Assembly (NCBI GenBank): GCA_031265435.1
Contig: JAISCR010000192.1
Span: 1-34,390, forward strand
Direction: 5' to 3'
From: Treponema sp.
Lineage (GTDB): Bacteria > Spirochaetota > Spirochaetia > Treponematales > Breznakiellaceae
DNA length: 34,390 nt
Below are positions 22,445 to 31,216 of this stretch, piece by piece (the first letter of the stretch is position 1; each line of letters starts with the position of its first letter). Below the pieces are notes generated by a model. It had not been told where the DNA came from. It saw only the letters and a program-made list of their open reading frames with translations, and did not search any database. Position numbers and translations under genes: made by a program.

Positions 22445-25400
22445 AAGGGTTTTGGCGGTTTCGTCCTGGTTTATGTCGAGTTCGGCAAAGACTGAAAAAT
22501 CAAGGCGTCCCAGGATGCGGATAATTGATTCGTGGCCCAGAATAAGGTTCCATGTCAGGTAATCGTTCTGGTTTATGGTACGGGAGATCATCAGTTCTGC
22601 CTTTTCTCTTCTGAATTGTTCATACTCAGAATCCAGCAATTCCGAAAGTTTAAGCCAGGAACTTTGAGTTCTTACCGCACCGGCAACAAAATTGTAAAAC
22701 ACGCTGAGCAGGCTCTTCTTTGTGGGAACGGTCCATGAAAGCTCCATGCTTTCAAGCCAGTTCTGGCTTGTCCCCGTGGAAAATCCGCTGCCGTTGAAGC
22801 TTGCCGTGGCGGTATTGTTTAAGGCCAGCTCTTCCCCGGTAAAGCCGTGAAACGCCGCGTCGAAACTCGACTGTATGCGGAAAGAATCATCTTCAAAGAA
22901 ATGGGCGCCGTCTTCCCTTCGGGGCTGGGCCACGGAAAGTTCCAGGGCATGGGCATACTCATCTCCCTCGTAGAATGAAACAAGGGGGTAAACCCCAAAG
23001 GCGCCGAACATATTCACCGCGGAAAATCCCAGGTTTCCTCCCCAGTTCAGGGTATCCCTGTTGGTATCCATGCGTTTTTCAAGGACTCTCCCGATGTTGA
23101 TCCCCGCGCTGGAGGGAATAAAAAAAGCCTTGATGTCGTAGTGGCTGGGAAATTGTCCCTGGATACTGTACTTGTCATCAAAAGAAGAATAATCGGTTTG
23201 AGGGAAAGAGAGGGCGCTTCCCGGGCCTTCTTCCATGGCTCTTCTCGAATCATCGCTCCACAGGGAGTAGAGGGGGAAGAGCCGCCAGAGGGGAAGGGAG
23301 TCGTTGATGCTGTTCCAGTAGAGTTCCCCGTCATCCAGGGCATCGGCGCCGGAAAAGGCAAGGCTCCTGCTGAAAGTCCGTTCACCCCGGAAGAGAATAT
23401 TTACCGGATTCAGGTTGAGGGGAAAATCCAGCCTGCCTGAGCTGGTGGAAATTGTACTGTTGCTGAGCGCCGTAAAATCGCTGGTACCTTCCATGCTGAG
23501 GCTGACGCCCAGAGGTCTTGTACCGAGGCTCAGGGAACCCAGGCCGTGAATATTCCGTTCTCTGGCTCCGCCTCCCAGGTCGGGGGCCATTTTTCCCCAG
23601 CTTTCCGCCCAGGCCCTGCCGTAATCTCTAATCCAGGCGCCTTCTTCATCCTCTTTCCAGCCCGCATCGAGATTCAGGGTCGGGGAAGGGATATAAACAC
23701 GGGGAGGAGCCCAGCTTGTCTGAATTTCCCAGTTCCTGTCCAGTATATTCTCTTCAAGGCTTGTCTCCGCGTTCACCCTGCTCCGCAGGAACCGCGAGAG
23801 CGTAAGCTCCGCACTGTGTTCCATGGTTCCGTCTTCGGGAGAGAGGCCAAAGTCTTCCGCCGCGGAAAACGGCCCCCAGGCCCGGGAGATGCTGTGTCCC
23901 GCGTCCCAGTATACATCGGAACCTTCTCCGTTCAGGTTATTGTCCTGCCAGGTAAGTCCGTAGTTTCCCTTTATATCGGCGCCGAGTACCTTTAGCTCTC
24001 CGCCGGAACGGCTGATTATACCGCCTGAACCTACCGATTCCGCGGTAAAAGGATCCCCCCTCAGTCCTGTCTCAAGGGCGGTATTGAAAACAGGATCGGA
24101 AAAAACGATCGTTTTTCCCATTTGGAGTAAAGTACCGGGGCGTTTCCATTCAAACGCGGTACCTCCATTGAGCCTGAAGGCAGGAGCGGAGTCTTCCAGG
24201 ATAATCTCATCCAGGGAAAAACCGCCGTCCGGAACCTTTTGTCCTTCGGAATCAATAAAAAAGGCTGTATATCCTGATTTTCCCGGGACAATTTCCCCGG
24301 AACGGGATTCCAGGGAAGGCCGGTACGTGAAGGACGCGCCCGGAACACCGTTTCCTTCAACGGAAATTCCCTGCCCGAGTCCCGCATACCGGACTTCAAC
24401 CTTGTTCCACTCTCCGGGAACAAAAGCCGAAAGGGGTACGGTTCCTTCAAGATACGTTTCCCGGTCGCGGCCCAGGGATTCCGGCCCCCGGCCAAGCAAA
24501 AAACGGAGACGCGCCGGCATCCGGTTTGAAAACGCTGGAGCCTTAAAGAAAAAACTCAAAACCCGGTATTCGGAGAGGGGAATCCCGGCAGTTCTTCCGT
24601 CAACGCCGGGGTTTTCTCCGCCTGCAAGCTGTTCCCAGCCGGTCTGCAGTACCTTTTGATCTCCGGAAGGATGAAGCCGGCCGATAATATCGCCGTATTT
24701 TAGTCCAAGGGATTCGTCGAGCCACTCTCTGGCGGAAACGGAACTTTGACCGATTGAGTCCCTGGCGCCTTTAATGGCGCCGTCTTTTACAATGACCGGC
24801 CTGAACGGAGACGCATGGAGGATCGGAGGGGCCAGAAGTATTGTTCCGTCCACGGAGGAAAGTCCCTGCTTGAGGGCTATGATTCGCATATATGCGGCTC
24901 CCCGGAGTTTTCTCCGGTCCTCGTCATTGAGCTGTACTGTTTCTATTCTGGCTTCGGAACCGAAGGCGGCAGGATTCCCGGGGCTGCTCTGCGGGGAAGG
25001 GTAGATCTGCCGTTCCATGATCAGCGCCGGATTTTCCGTAAAGGCGCTGTCCTTTTCCGAAAGGATGCCTATCTGCAGAATAAGAGCGAAATCCGAATAG
25101 TCTCCGCCAAAAGAATGAAAACGGAAAGGCACTTCTATTGCCTTGGCTTCCTCCAGAATACTTCCTTCATCCCCCAGGGGAACTTCAAAACCGGCCCAGG
25201 TCTTGCCGGAACCCAGGCTGAATTCGGCGCCCAGAATATCCGTTTTATCGGTGAGGAGAGGATCCCTCACAGGGAAGGGCCCTGTTTTTCCGCTTACCTC
25301 CCTGGCTCCATCCCAGCCTATTTCACGGATCGTAGTTCCCAGAGCGGTACTTTCCTGATAATTCTGATAGATGAGATTCCACTGGTTCGCGGAAGAGAGT

Positions 25401-27430
25401 TCTCCGTATAATCCTCCCATGATATAACCCGGCGCTTCGGAATCGAAACTGTCCTGAGCGGGAAGATTCATTGTCAGTTCCGAACTCTCCATGCCCGCGG
25501 CCCGGTAGAGGCTCGATGTATCATTCTGCTCAAAACCGGCGCCCAGAGTAACACGGACCTTCATGTTTTCAGTCTCCCAGGAAGTTTCGGCGCCCAGCCC
25601 GACGGTTCCCGGGTTGGTTGCGCCTTCCTCGGAAAAAGTCTGCGGTGTGGTTCCCGGTAACTGCATGGCCTGCATATTCCAGCGGAGTCCCAGGCCGAGT
25701 CCCGCACTTAAAGGACCGGAATTTTCGTAGACGGCGCCGAGTCCCGCTACCAAGCTTCCCAGATCCGAACCGGCACTTTTTTTAAGGTAACGGATGCGGA
25801 TAACTTCGTTGAAACCCGCGGGGCTGGAGAGGCGCACCGTTCCGCTGTTTTCATCAAAAGTGGAGGAAGAATCCTCAAGCCCTCCCCGGAAAACCTGTAC
25901 GGAACCGGGTACCACATCCGTCCCGATGGCATAGGAACCTGCGGAACTGTAGTTGGTAAAGCGGATACCCAGATCCACAGGATTCTTCCAGGAACCGGGA
26001 AGATATAATTCTCCGTAACGATCCGCCATGGGCCAGCGGGCTTCCGGCTTCCTTCTGTCCCTTGCGGTTTCCTCCCGGATAAGTTCATAGATACTTCTGC
26101 GGATTTCACTGCGGGCATAGAAGGGAAGGGTTGCGGCGACAGATGCGTCGTCCAGGGAGAGAACCCTGTAGCCCGGAACACGATCCCCGGTTGAAAGGGT
26201 TACCAACTCCGCGTTGGCGGTGGCGCTGGAAGGAGCCTCGTAGCGGGAGAGGTTTTCAAAGGGGGAAAAAGCGCCGCCTTCCCGGAGCACAAGAACCATC
26301 GTCCCATTGCTGAGGAGCAGATCCCCCGGCCGCCTGCGGCCCGAGCTGTCTCCGCATTGGGGATATGAGGCAAGATCGTGATCCGGGCCGAACCAGTCCT
26401 GTACATCCGCGAGAAAACCGCTCCCCGAAGCAGTATAGCTCCCCAGTGAAAAATTCCAGGGCTGTCTGTTGCCGTTCCTGCTGTACGCAACGGCAGCCAT
26501 ACCCTCAGGACTTGTACTCAGTTCCACAAGGCCTGCCGCGGCTCCCGAGGCATACTCACCGGGCAGAGCCAGTCTCCAATGGCGACCATGGTTATCCAAC
26601 AGGTCGCCGTTTTTATCTTCAAGGTAGACCTGAGGGGCCTCGTCCAGATTGTTATCGGGAAGGACAAAGGAACGGTAACGGAGAGGATTTTTAAGTTCGG
26701 TATAGCTGTAGCTTCTCTCCCGGTTTCCCACAAAGACCCGCTCCTCCCTGGCGCCCATATCGTAACGGAAGAGACTGTGGAATTTGATGTCTCCGCCGCC
26801 GAATTTCCCGTAAAGCCCGAATGCGTAAGGGTTGTCTCCTCCCAGATCGAGATAGGGGAAGCGCGGAAAATCGAGGCCCGTATTACCGACACCGACATAC
26901 TGAACCGGCTCGTTCCCCATACCCTGATAGCCTGCCCGGTATGTGTTTACATTGGGCGTATTCCCGTCTTCCTGAAAACTGGCTTCCAAAAACCAGCGTT
27001 CCTGTATCCAGAGTGAGAGCGTAAGATCCGCTTCCTGTGTAAAAAGTACCGGAGAATCTTCGGATTTGGCGTAAAATTGATTGAATTCCCGGTTATGGGA
27101 GAAGCCGTAATTGGCCTGCAGGGTACTGTTCCAGAAACCTGAAATGAAGAGATCCACATCCGTATCTCCCAACTGAAAACCGGCCAGTTCTGTCTTCGCT
27201 TCTTCGGTAATACGTTTTTTCAGGACTTCGATGTCCATCTCCAGGGCAGGACTTTCCTTTTTTTCGGGAACGGAGGCTTCCAGAAGGGGGTATTTTTCGG
27301 TAAAATCAGCCTCCTGGGCCATGACGGATGCCGGACAAAGGGAAATCATGAGAAAGGTGAGAAATAGCGGAACTCTCCGCCTGACTCCGAAGGAGCGAAG
27401 GCGGAGGCAAGGGCTTAGCAAGGCATACAT
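22400..27430 (-). CDS. Very large outer-membrane beta-barrel protein (1676 aa)
   Basis: A 1676-residue protein. A signal peptide is visible (VPLFLTFLMISLCPASVMAQ, cleaved near residue 39). The rest is dominated by alternating polar/aromatic strands (LFISGFWNSTLQANYGF, GLYGKFGGGDIKFHSLF and many more), and the last residues [13 protein letters not shown] end in Phe, the usual beta-signal for outer-membrane assembly. A soluble, carbohydrate-binding-like part (about 900-1130) lies in the middle. I do not recognise the family; it might be a surface porin-like or export protein. ATG 27430 has no ribosome site but TATACT seven bases upstream, suggesting a leaderless mRNA. It is divergent from DUF503. 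Confidence 0.8.
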   Translation of the reverse strand: MYALLSPCLRLRSFGVRRRVPLFLTFLMISLCPASVMAQEADFTEKYPLLEASVPEKKESPALEMDIEVLKKRITEEAKTELAGFQLGDTDVDLFISGFWNSTLQANYGFSHNREFNQFYAKSEDSPVLFTQEADLTLSLWIQERWFLEASFQEDGNTPNVNTYRAGYQGMGNEPVQYVGVGNTGLDFPRFPYLDLGGDNPYAFGLYGKFGGGDIKFHSLFRYDMGAREERVFVGNRERSYSYTELKNPLRYRSFVLPDNNLDEAPQVYLEDKNGDLLDNHGRHWRLALPGEYASGAAAGLVELSTSPEGMAAVAYSRNGNRQPWNFSLGSYTASGSGFLADVQDWFGPDHDLASYPQCGDSSGRRRPGDLLLSNGTMVLVLREGGAFSPFENLSRYEAPSSATANAELVTLSTGDRVPGYRVLSLDDASVAATLPFYARSEIRRSIYELIREETARDRRKPEARWPMADRYGELYLPGSWKNPVDLGIRFTNYSSAGSYAIGTDVVPGSVQVFRGGLEDSSSTFDENSGTVRLSSPAGFNEVIRIRYLKKSAGSDLGSLVAGLGAVYENSGPLSAGLGLGLRWNMQAMQLPGTTPQTFSEEGATNPGTVGLGAETSWETENMKVRVTLGAGFEQNDTSSLYRAAGMESSELTMNLPAQDSFDSEAPGYIMGGLYGELSSANQWNLIYQNYQESTALGTTIREIGWDGAREVSGKTGPFPVRDPLLTDKTDILGAEFSLGSGKTWAGFEVPLGDEGSILEEAKAIEVPFRFHSFGGDYSDFALILQIGILSEKDSAFTENPALIMERQIYPSPQSSPGNPAAFGSEARIETVQLNDEDRRKLRGAAYMRIIALKQGLSSVDGTILLAPPILHASPFRPVIVKDGAIKGARDSIGQSSVSAREWLDESLGLKYGDIIGRLHPSGDQKVLQTGWEQLAGGENPGVDGRTAGIPLSEYRVLSFFFKAPAFSNRMPARLRFLLGRGPESLGRDRETYLEGTVPLSAFVPGEWNKVEVRYAGLGQGISVEGNGVPGASFTYRPSLESRSGEIVPGKSGYTAFFIDSEGQKVPDGGFSLDEIILEDSAPAFRLNGGTAFEWKRPGTLLQMGKTIVFSDPVFNTALETGLRGDPFTAESVGSGGIISRSGGELKVLGADIKGNYGLTWQDNNLNGEGSDVYWDAGHSISRAWGPFSAAEDFGLSPEDGTMEHSAELTLSRFLRSRVNAETSLEENILDRNWEIQTSWAPPRVYIPSPTLNLDAGWKEDEEGAWIRDYGRAWAESWGKMAPDLGGGARERNIHGLGSLSLGTRPLGVSLSMEGTSDFTALSNSTISTSSGRLDFPLNLNPVNILFRGERTFSRSLAFSGADALDDGELYWNSINDSLPLWRLFPLYSLWSDDSRRAMEEGPGSALSFPQTDYSSFDDKYSIQGQFPSHYDIKAFFIPSSAGINIGRVLEKRMDTNRDTLNWGGNLGFSAVNMFGAFGVYPLVSFYEGDEYAHALELSVAQPRREDGAHFFEDDSFRIQSSFDAAFHGFTGEELALNNTATASFNGSGFSTGTSQNWLESMELSWTVPTKKSLLSVFYNFVAGAVRTQSSWLKLSELLDSEYEQFRREKAELMISRTINQNDYLTWNLILGHESIIRILGRLDFSVFAELDINQDETAKTLSFLGTIGTTLKVFF

Positions 27431-27486
27431 CTATTCAGTATAATAATCGGCAGAATATAGCCTGTACCAGTAGCATTGAGGTGTCG

Positions 27487-27774
27487 ATGATCGTGTCCAT
27501 GATTCAGTTTATTTTTGAAATTCCGGAAGTGGACAACATAAAGGAAAAACGGCGGATAATCCGCTCCCTCAAGGATAAGCTGCGGCGCAGGTTCAACATG
27601 AGCGTTGCCGAGGTGGACCTCCAGGATTCCCTGAGTTTTGCCCAGATCGGAGGCGCTCTGGTTTCCAATTCCCGCGGTTTCGGCGAAACGGTACTCCAGA
27701 AGGCTTTTCAAATGGTCGAGCGCGATTTACCGGTTCGTATTCAGGACATGAGCATCCATTCCGAGGAATTTTAA
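27487..27774 (+). CDS. DUF503 family protein
   Basis: A 95-residue protein of the DUF503/YlxP family: FIFEIPEVDNIKEKRRIIRS, then RFNMSVAEVD near residue 35, then SFAQIGGALVSNS. In other bacteria such genes lie near translation factors; the function is unknown. ATG 27487 follows GAGGT by five bases; a GTG at 27481 is too close. It is followed by a lipoprotein gene after two bases. Confidence 0.88.
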   Translation: MIVSMIQFIFEIPEVDNIKEKRRIIRSLKDKLRRRFNMSVAEVDLQDSLSFAQIGGALVSNSRGFGETVLQKAFQMVERDLPVRIQDMSIHSEEF

Positions 27775-27776
27775 AC

Positions 27777-28427
27777 ATGCATAAAAAGTTGTTTCCCCCT
27801 CTCCTCTTTCTTTCCCTGTTCCTGGTTTCCTGTATCGGTGTAAAGGCCGGTATTTCCGTCGACGCGGAAGGAAAGGGCCGTATATCCCTGGAATACCGTA
27901 TCCTGCGGGAATTTGAATCCCTTGGACGTCTCGACGGCAACGAGGCATGGCCTGTCATCCCCGCGGGAAAGGCGGATCTGGAGCGGAGCCTTGAACGGCT
28001 TCCCGGAATGAAGCTGAAAGCATTTTCTCAAAAGGATGAAGGAAACGATACCCTGCTTCATGCCGAAATGGAATTTTCTTCGGTGGAGAACCTGCTCCCC
28101 TTTCTCGACGCATGGGGGGAGAGAGCCCTCTATCAGAGTGAAAACGGCAAAAAACGGCTCTCCCTCTGCCTGAATCCCGGTGGAAAGCTGTATGATCCGC
28201 GGCTTATCGCAATCTTTAAGCGGTTTTCGGAGGATTATGTATGGGAATTGAGCCTTACCGCGCCCGAAACGGTTTCGCTTGCGGCAAAAGACGGGAAGGG
28301 GAATCCCCTTGCGGAACTGCCCGGGGGGGCAAAGCTTGAAGAAAACGGTAAAAAGGCGCGTTTTTCTATAGCCCCGGCCGATATCCTCTCCGCGGAAAAC
28401 GGCCTCATTCTCGATTTTTCATGGTAG
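27777..28427 (+). CDS. Lipoprotein of unknown function
   Basis: A 216-residue protein. Residues 1-18 end in the lipobox LVSC, so Cys19 is lipidated. The mature part is a mixed alpha/beta domain (ISVDAEGKGRISLEYRI, then a middle helix pair) resembling the general design of spirochaete LppM-like proteins, but no family is certain. GAGGA lies nine bases before ATG 27777. It overlaps the convergent membrane gene by 23 bases. Confidence 0.8.
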   Translation: MHKKLFPPLLFLSLFLVSCIGVKAGISVDAEGKGRISLEYRILREFESLGRLDGNEAWPVIPAGKADLERSLERLPGMKLKAFSQKDEGNDTLLHAEMEFSSVENLLPFLDAWGERALYQSENGKKRLSLCLNPGGKLYDPRLIAIFKRFSEDYVWELSLTAPETVSLAAKDGKGNPLAELPGGAKLEENGKKARFSIAPADILSAENGLILDFSW

Positions 28428-29712
28428 CCATACTCAGGGCAAGAGAGCGGAGCAGGAGCAGCAGGAAGGGAAGAATCAGCAGGGCGGCGAATAGAAGCCG
28501 CCTGTGCCCCGCATCCGCAAGAAGTTTTAAGTAAGCGGGGAAACCGTCCCGGTAAAGCAGGGGGAGCAGCATCAGCGGAAGGGGGGCAAGGATTGCGCAG
28601 ATCCATACCGGGACAGGGTTTTTCAGGATTCTGCCCAGAAGCAGCAGCAGGAAGGCTCCCAAAAGAAAGGGGAGATAGATAATATTAATCGCCAGCGCAA
28701 TAAACATTTCCGCGTTCATTGAAAAGAGGGCGGCGGCCCCAAAAATTTCCGCCGGAGGGGCTCTCTGTTTTCTTCCGTTCCGTAAAACCATTGCTATGAA
28801 CCACACAAGGCTGCATGAGGTGCAGAAAAGAAAAGCGGTCAGTATAAACCCTTCCGAAAGGAAAAAAGTATGCCCCGCCAGGGACAAAAAGTTGTAATGC
28901 CGGGATGAATCATCCCGGTAAATGTCCGTTTGTACTGCGTAACGGGCAATAAGGCTGCCCAGAGCTTCGCTCTCAATGGGATGGCCGCCTTCCCGCGCCT
29001 CCGCCTGCAGGGCTCTGAAGCCCTGACTCTGGAGCTTCCGGAGGTAGGGGCTGGACTCCGCAATGCCGAGCCTGAGAAGCTCGGCGGGTTCCCCAAAACT
29101 GTATGCCATATTCTCCTCATTACAGAGCCGGGACAGGGGTTTAAGCATGTCCAGCTGAACAAGGGAAGATTCCGTACCATGACGGAAAACGAGCGAACCG
29201 GGGCGTTCCGCAGGCTCAAGCCTGAAGACTAAGGTATAAAACGGATCGTTTATGATGCTGTCCGCCGCGGGAAAAACCTCTTCCCCCTCCGGAGGCGCAT
29301 CCTCACCGCCGGGAAAAGCGGCAAAACAGTCCGCGGGAATCTCCTCTATGGCTGTTATTTCCCTGACAAACGCAAGGGCGGTTTCCACGGAAAAGAGAAA
29401 CTTCCCCTCCTCTTCGTCAAGGGGACAGAGGAGCACAAAAGTCCAGGGTTCTTCATTTTCGGGCCGGTTTTTTGCGGGGATCCTGATGAATACAGACGGG
29501 GCCTTCCCTTCTTCCGCGGTATCAAAAACATCTTCAAAGGGATAGATCCGTCCCTCTTCCCAGGATACTTTACGCTCATCAAGGAGGCTTTTCAGCCTTT
29601 CAAGGGGAGGATCTCCGGGTGTAGGCCCGGCCGGAGCCGTGGGACTTGTCTGGCCCCGGATAAAGTATGGAAAACATAAAACCAGCGTCATCAAAGCAAA
29701 CAGACGGATCAT
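28405..29712 (-). CDS. Membrane protein with large periplasmic N-terminal domain
   Basis: A 435-residue protein. Residues 1-19 are a signal or first span (MIRLFALMTLVLCFPYFIRG); about 250 residues of acidic, soluble sequence follow; then five hydrophobic spans occupy the C-terminal third (for example EMFIALAINIIYLPFLLGAF). No family is recognised. ATG 29712 lacks a ribosome site and has TATACT seven bases upstream, as in the gene at 27430. A longer frame to 29874 would overlap the divergent lipoprotein region and is not preferred. Confidence 0.7.
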   Translation of the reverse strand: MIRLFALMTLVLCFPYFIRGQTSPTAPAGPTPGDPPLERLKSLLDERKVSWEEGRIYPFEDVFDTAEEGKAPSVFIRIPAKNRPENEEPWTFVLLCPLDEEEGKFLFSVETALAFVREITAIEEIPADCFAAFPGGEDAPPEGEEVFPAADSIINDPFYTLVFRLEPAERPGSLVFRHGTESSLVQLDMLKPLSRLCNEENMAYSFGEPAELLRLGIAESSPYLRKLQSQGFRALQAEAREGGHPIESEALGSLIARYAVQTDIYRDDSSRHYNFLSLAGHTFFLSEGFILTAFLFCTSCSLVWFIAMVLRNGRKQRAPPAEIFGAAALFSMNAEMFIALAINIIYLPFLLGAFLLLLLGRILKNPVPVWICAILAPLPLMLLPLLYRDGFPAYLKLLADAGHRRLLFAALLILPFLLLLLRSLALSMATMKNRE

Positions 29713-29803
29713 TAATTTAAGTATAGAAAAAAGAACCCTCCATTCATAGATATTGAAAAGTAAACAATCCACCACTATATTGAACTTAAGGAGCAAACAA
29801 GGT

Positions 29804-30496
29804 TTGAAAGTCAGGTACTCCGCCTTTTTCGGCATGTTTTTATTCTTTTTGCTTCTCTGCGCCTGTTCGCGCACGGAACCGGCGATCAGCTACGGTTTTA
29901 TCCAACTGGTGTATTACCAGGGTGAAACGGAGTCCGGAAGCTCCACCGGAGCGGCGGGCCGGAGTATCCCGCCGGAGGAGCGCTATTCTTTTTTTGTCAT
30001 TCCGGATGCCGAGGACGGTATTGACGATATCGAAGAGATGTATTTTTACCATGACAAACAGGAACTCCGCTGGCATATCGGCAGGGAAGACTGGATAATC
30101 CATGAATACGAAGAAACCACATGGATCGGCACCAGGGCCATTGCCATGCCGGGAAACGAAACGCTCCCCAGGGGGCAGTTCCGGGCGGTGATAATCAACC
30201 GGGGAGGCGAAAAATCGGAACGGCTCTTTACCTTTGACGCTCCTGCCGGAAATCTTCATCCTTTTCCGTTTCTGGAAATTTCGGATGGTTCCTGGAGGAT
30301 AGATTCCGCTTATCAAAAAAACCGGTTTATCTGCTATGATATTGAGGGCAGCTTTATCAAGGTACAGGAACTGGAAGACCGCGACGGCCTCGTCTCGGAA
30401 CTGAACCTTCCGCAGGAAGTCAGAACCGTAGCCCTCTGGGCGGAAGACCCGGAATACTCCACCTCCGCCCTTACCGATGCGGCGCGGGTCAGGTAA
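29804..30496 (+). CDS. Lipoprotein of unknown function, upstream of trmB
   Basis: A 230-residue protein. The start is TTG 29804, ten bases after AAGGAG; a longer frame from TTG 29753 has no ribosome site, and ATG 29834 would leave a short signal. The N-terminus ends in LLLCAC, a lipobox. The mature part ([15 protein letters not shown], then [20 protein letters not shown]) is beta-rich and unrecognised. Its stop overlaps the trmB ATG as TAATG, so it belongs to that operon. Confidence 0.75.
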   Translation: MKVRYSAFFGMFLFFLLLCACSRTEPAISYGFIQLVYYQGETESGSSTGAAGRSIPPEERYSFFVIPDAEDGIDDIEEMYFYHDKQELRWHIGREDWIIHEYEETTWIGTRAIAMPGNETLPRGQFRAVIINRGGEKSERLFTFDAPAGNLHPFPFLEISDGSWRIDSAYQKNRFICYDIEGSFIKVQELEDRDGLVSELNLPQEVRTVALWAEDPEYSTSALTDAARVR

Positions 30497-31200
30497 TGCC
30501 GGACCTGGACATTGAATCGGGCATAAAACAAAGTTTTATGAGGGACATCAAATCTTTTGTGCTCAGATCCGGCAGAACAACAGAAGCGCAGAAACGTTCC
30601 TGGGAAAAATTATCTCCGTTTTTCTGCATTCCCTTTTCGGAAAGCCTTCTGGATTTTACCCGGGTCTTCGGCAACAGTAACCCGCTTACCGTGGAGATAG
30701 GTTTCGGCATGGGTATTGCCACCGCCCAAATCGCCGCCGCAAACCCACAGATAAATTACCTGGGTATCGAAGTTTTCCGGGCCGGAGTAGGGCGGCTCCT
30801 CTGGGAGATCGAAAGCGGAAATTTACAAAATGTAAGAATCATCGAACATGACGCGGTAGAAGTTCTGTCAAAGATGATTCCGCCTTCTTCCGTTGCGGCC
30901 TTTCATATTTTTTTTCCCGATCCCTGGCCCAAGAAAAAACATCAAAAACGGAGACTGATAAAAAGGCCCTTTACCGGTCTTTTGACAGAAAAACTAAAGG
31001 CCCGGGGCTATATATACGCGGTAAGCGACTGGGAAGACTATGCCCTGCGGGCTCTGGCGGAATTATCCGCTACCCCCGGCCTCCGCAACAATTTTGACGG
31101 TTTTGCCCCGGCTCAAGCCTGGAGGCCGCGTACCAAATTTGAAGAAAAGGGACTTCTAAAGGGACACAGAGTAAGGGAACTATACTTTGTAAAGGATTGA
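30496..31200 (+). CDS. trmB: tRNA (guanine-N7-)-methyltransferase
   Basis: A 234-residue SAM-dependent methyltransferase that makes m7G46 in tRNA. Residues 67-73 (EIGFGMG) are the SAM loop, [10 protein letters not shown] at 140-149 is the family hallmark, and RTKFE near residue 213 is the conserved C-terminal motif. The N-terminal 40 residues are normal. The gene is coupled to the lipoprotein upstream and precedes ligA by 16 bases. Confidence 0.95.
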   Translation: MPDLDIESGIKQSFMRDIKSFVLRSGRTTEAQKRSWEKLSPFFCIPFSESLLDFTRVFGNSNPLTVEIGFGMGIATAQIAAANPQINYLGIEVFRAGVGRLLWEIESGNLQNVRIIEHDAVEVLSKMIPPSSVAAFHIFFPDPWPKKKHQKRRLIKRPFTGLLTEKLKARGYIYAVSDWEDYALRALAELSATPGLRNNFDGFAPAQAWRPRTKFEEKGLLKGHRVRELYFVKD

Positions 31201-31216
31201 AACGAGGATAAGAAAA

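Noticed and set aside
22400-27430. Identification as SprA or LptD
   Set aside because: Size and beta content are compatible, but I could not find a family-specific motif for either.
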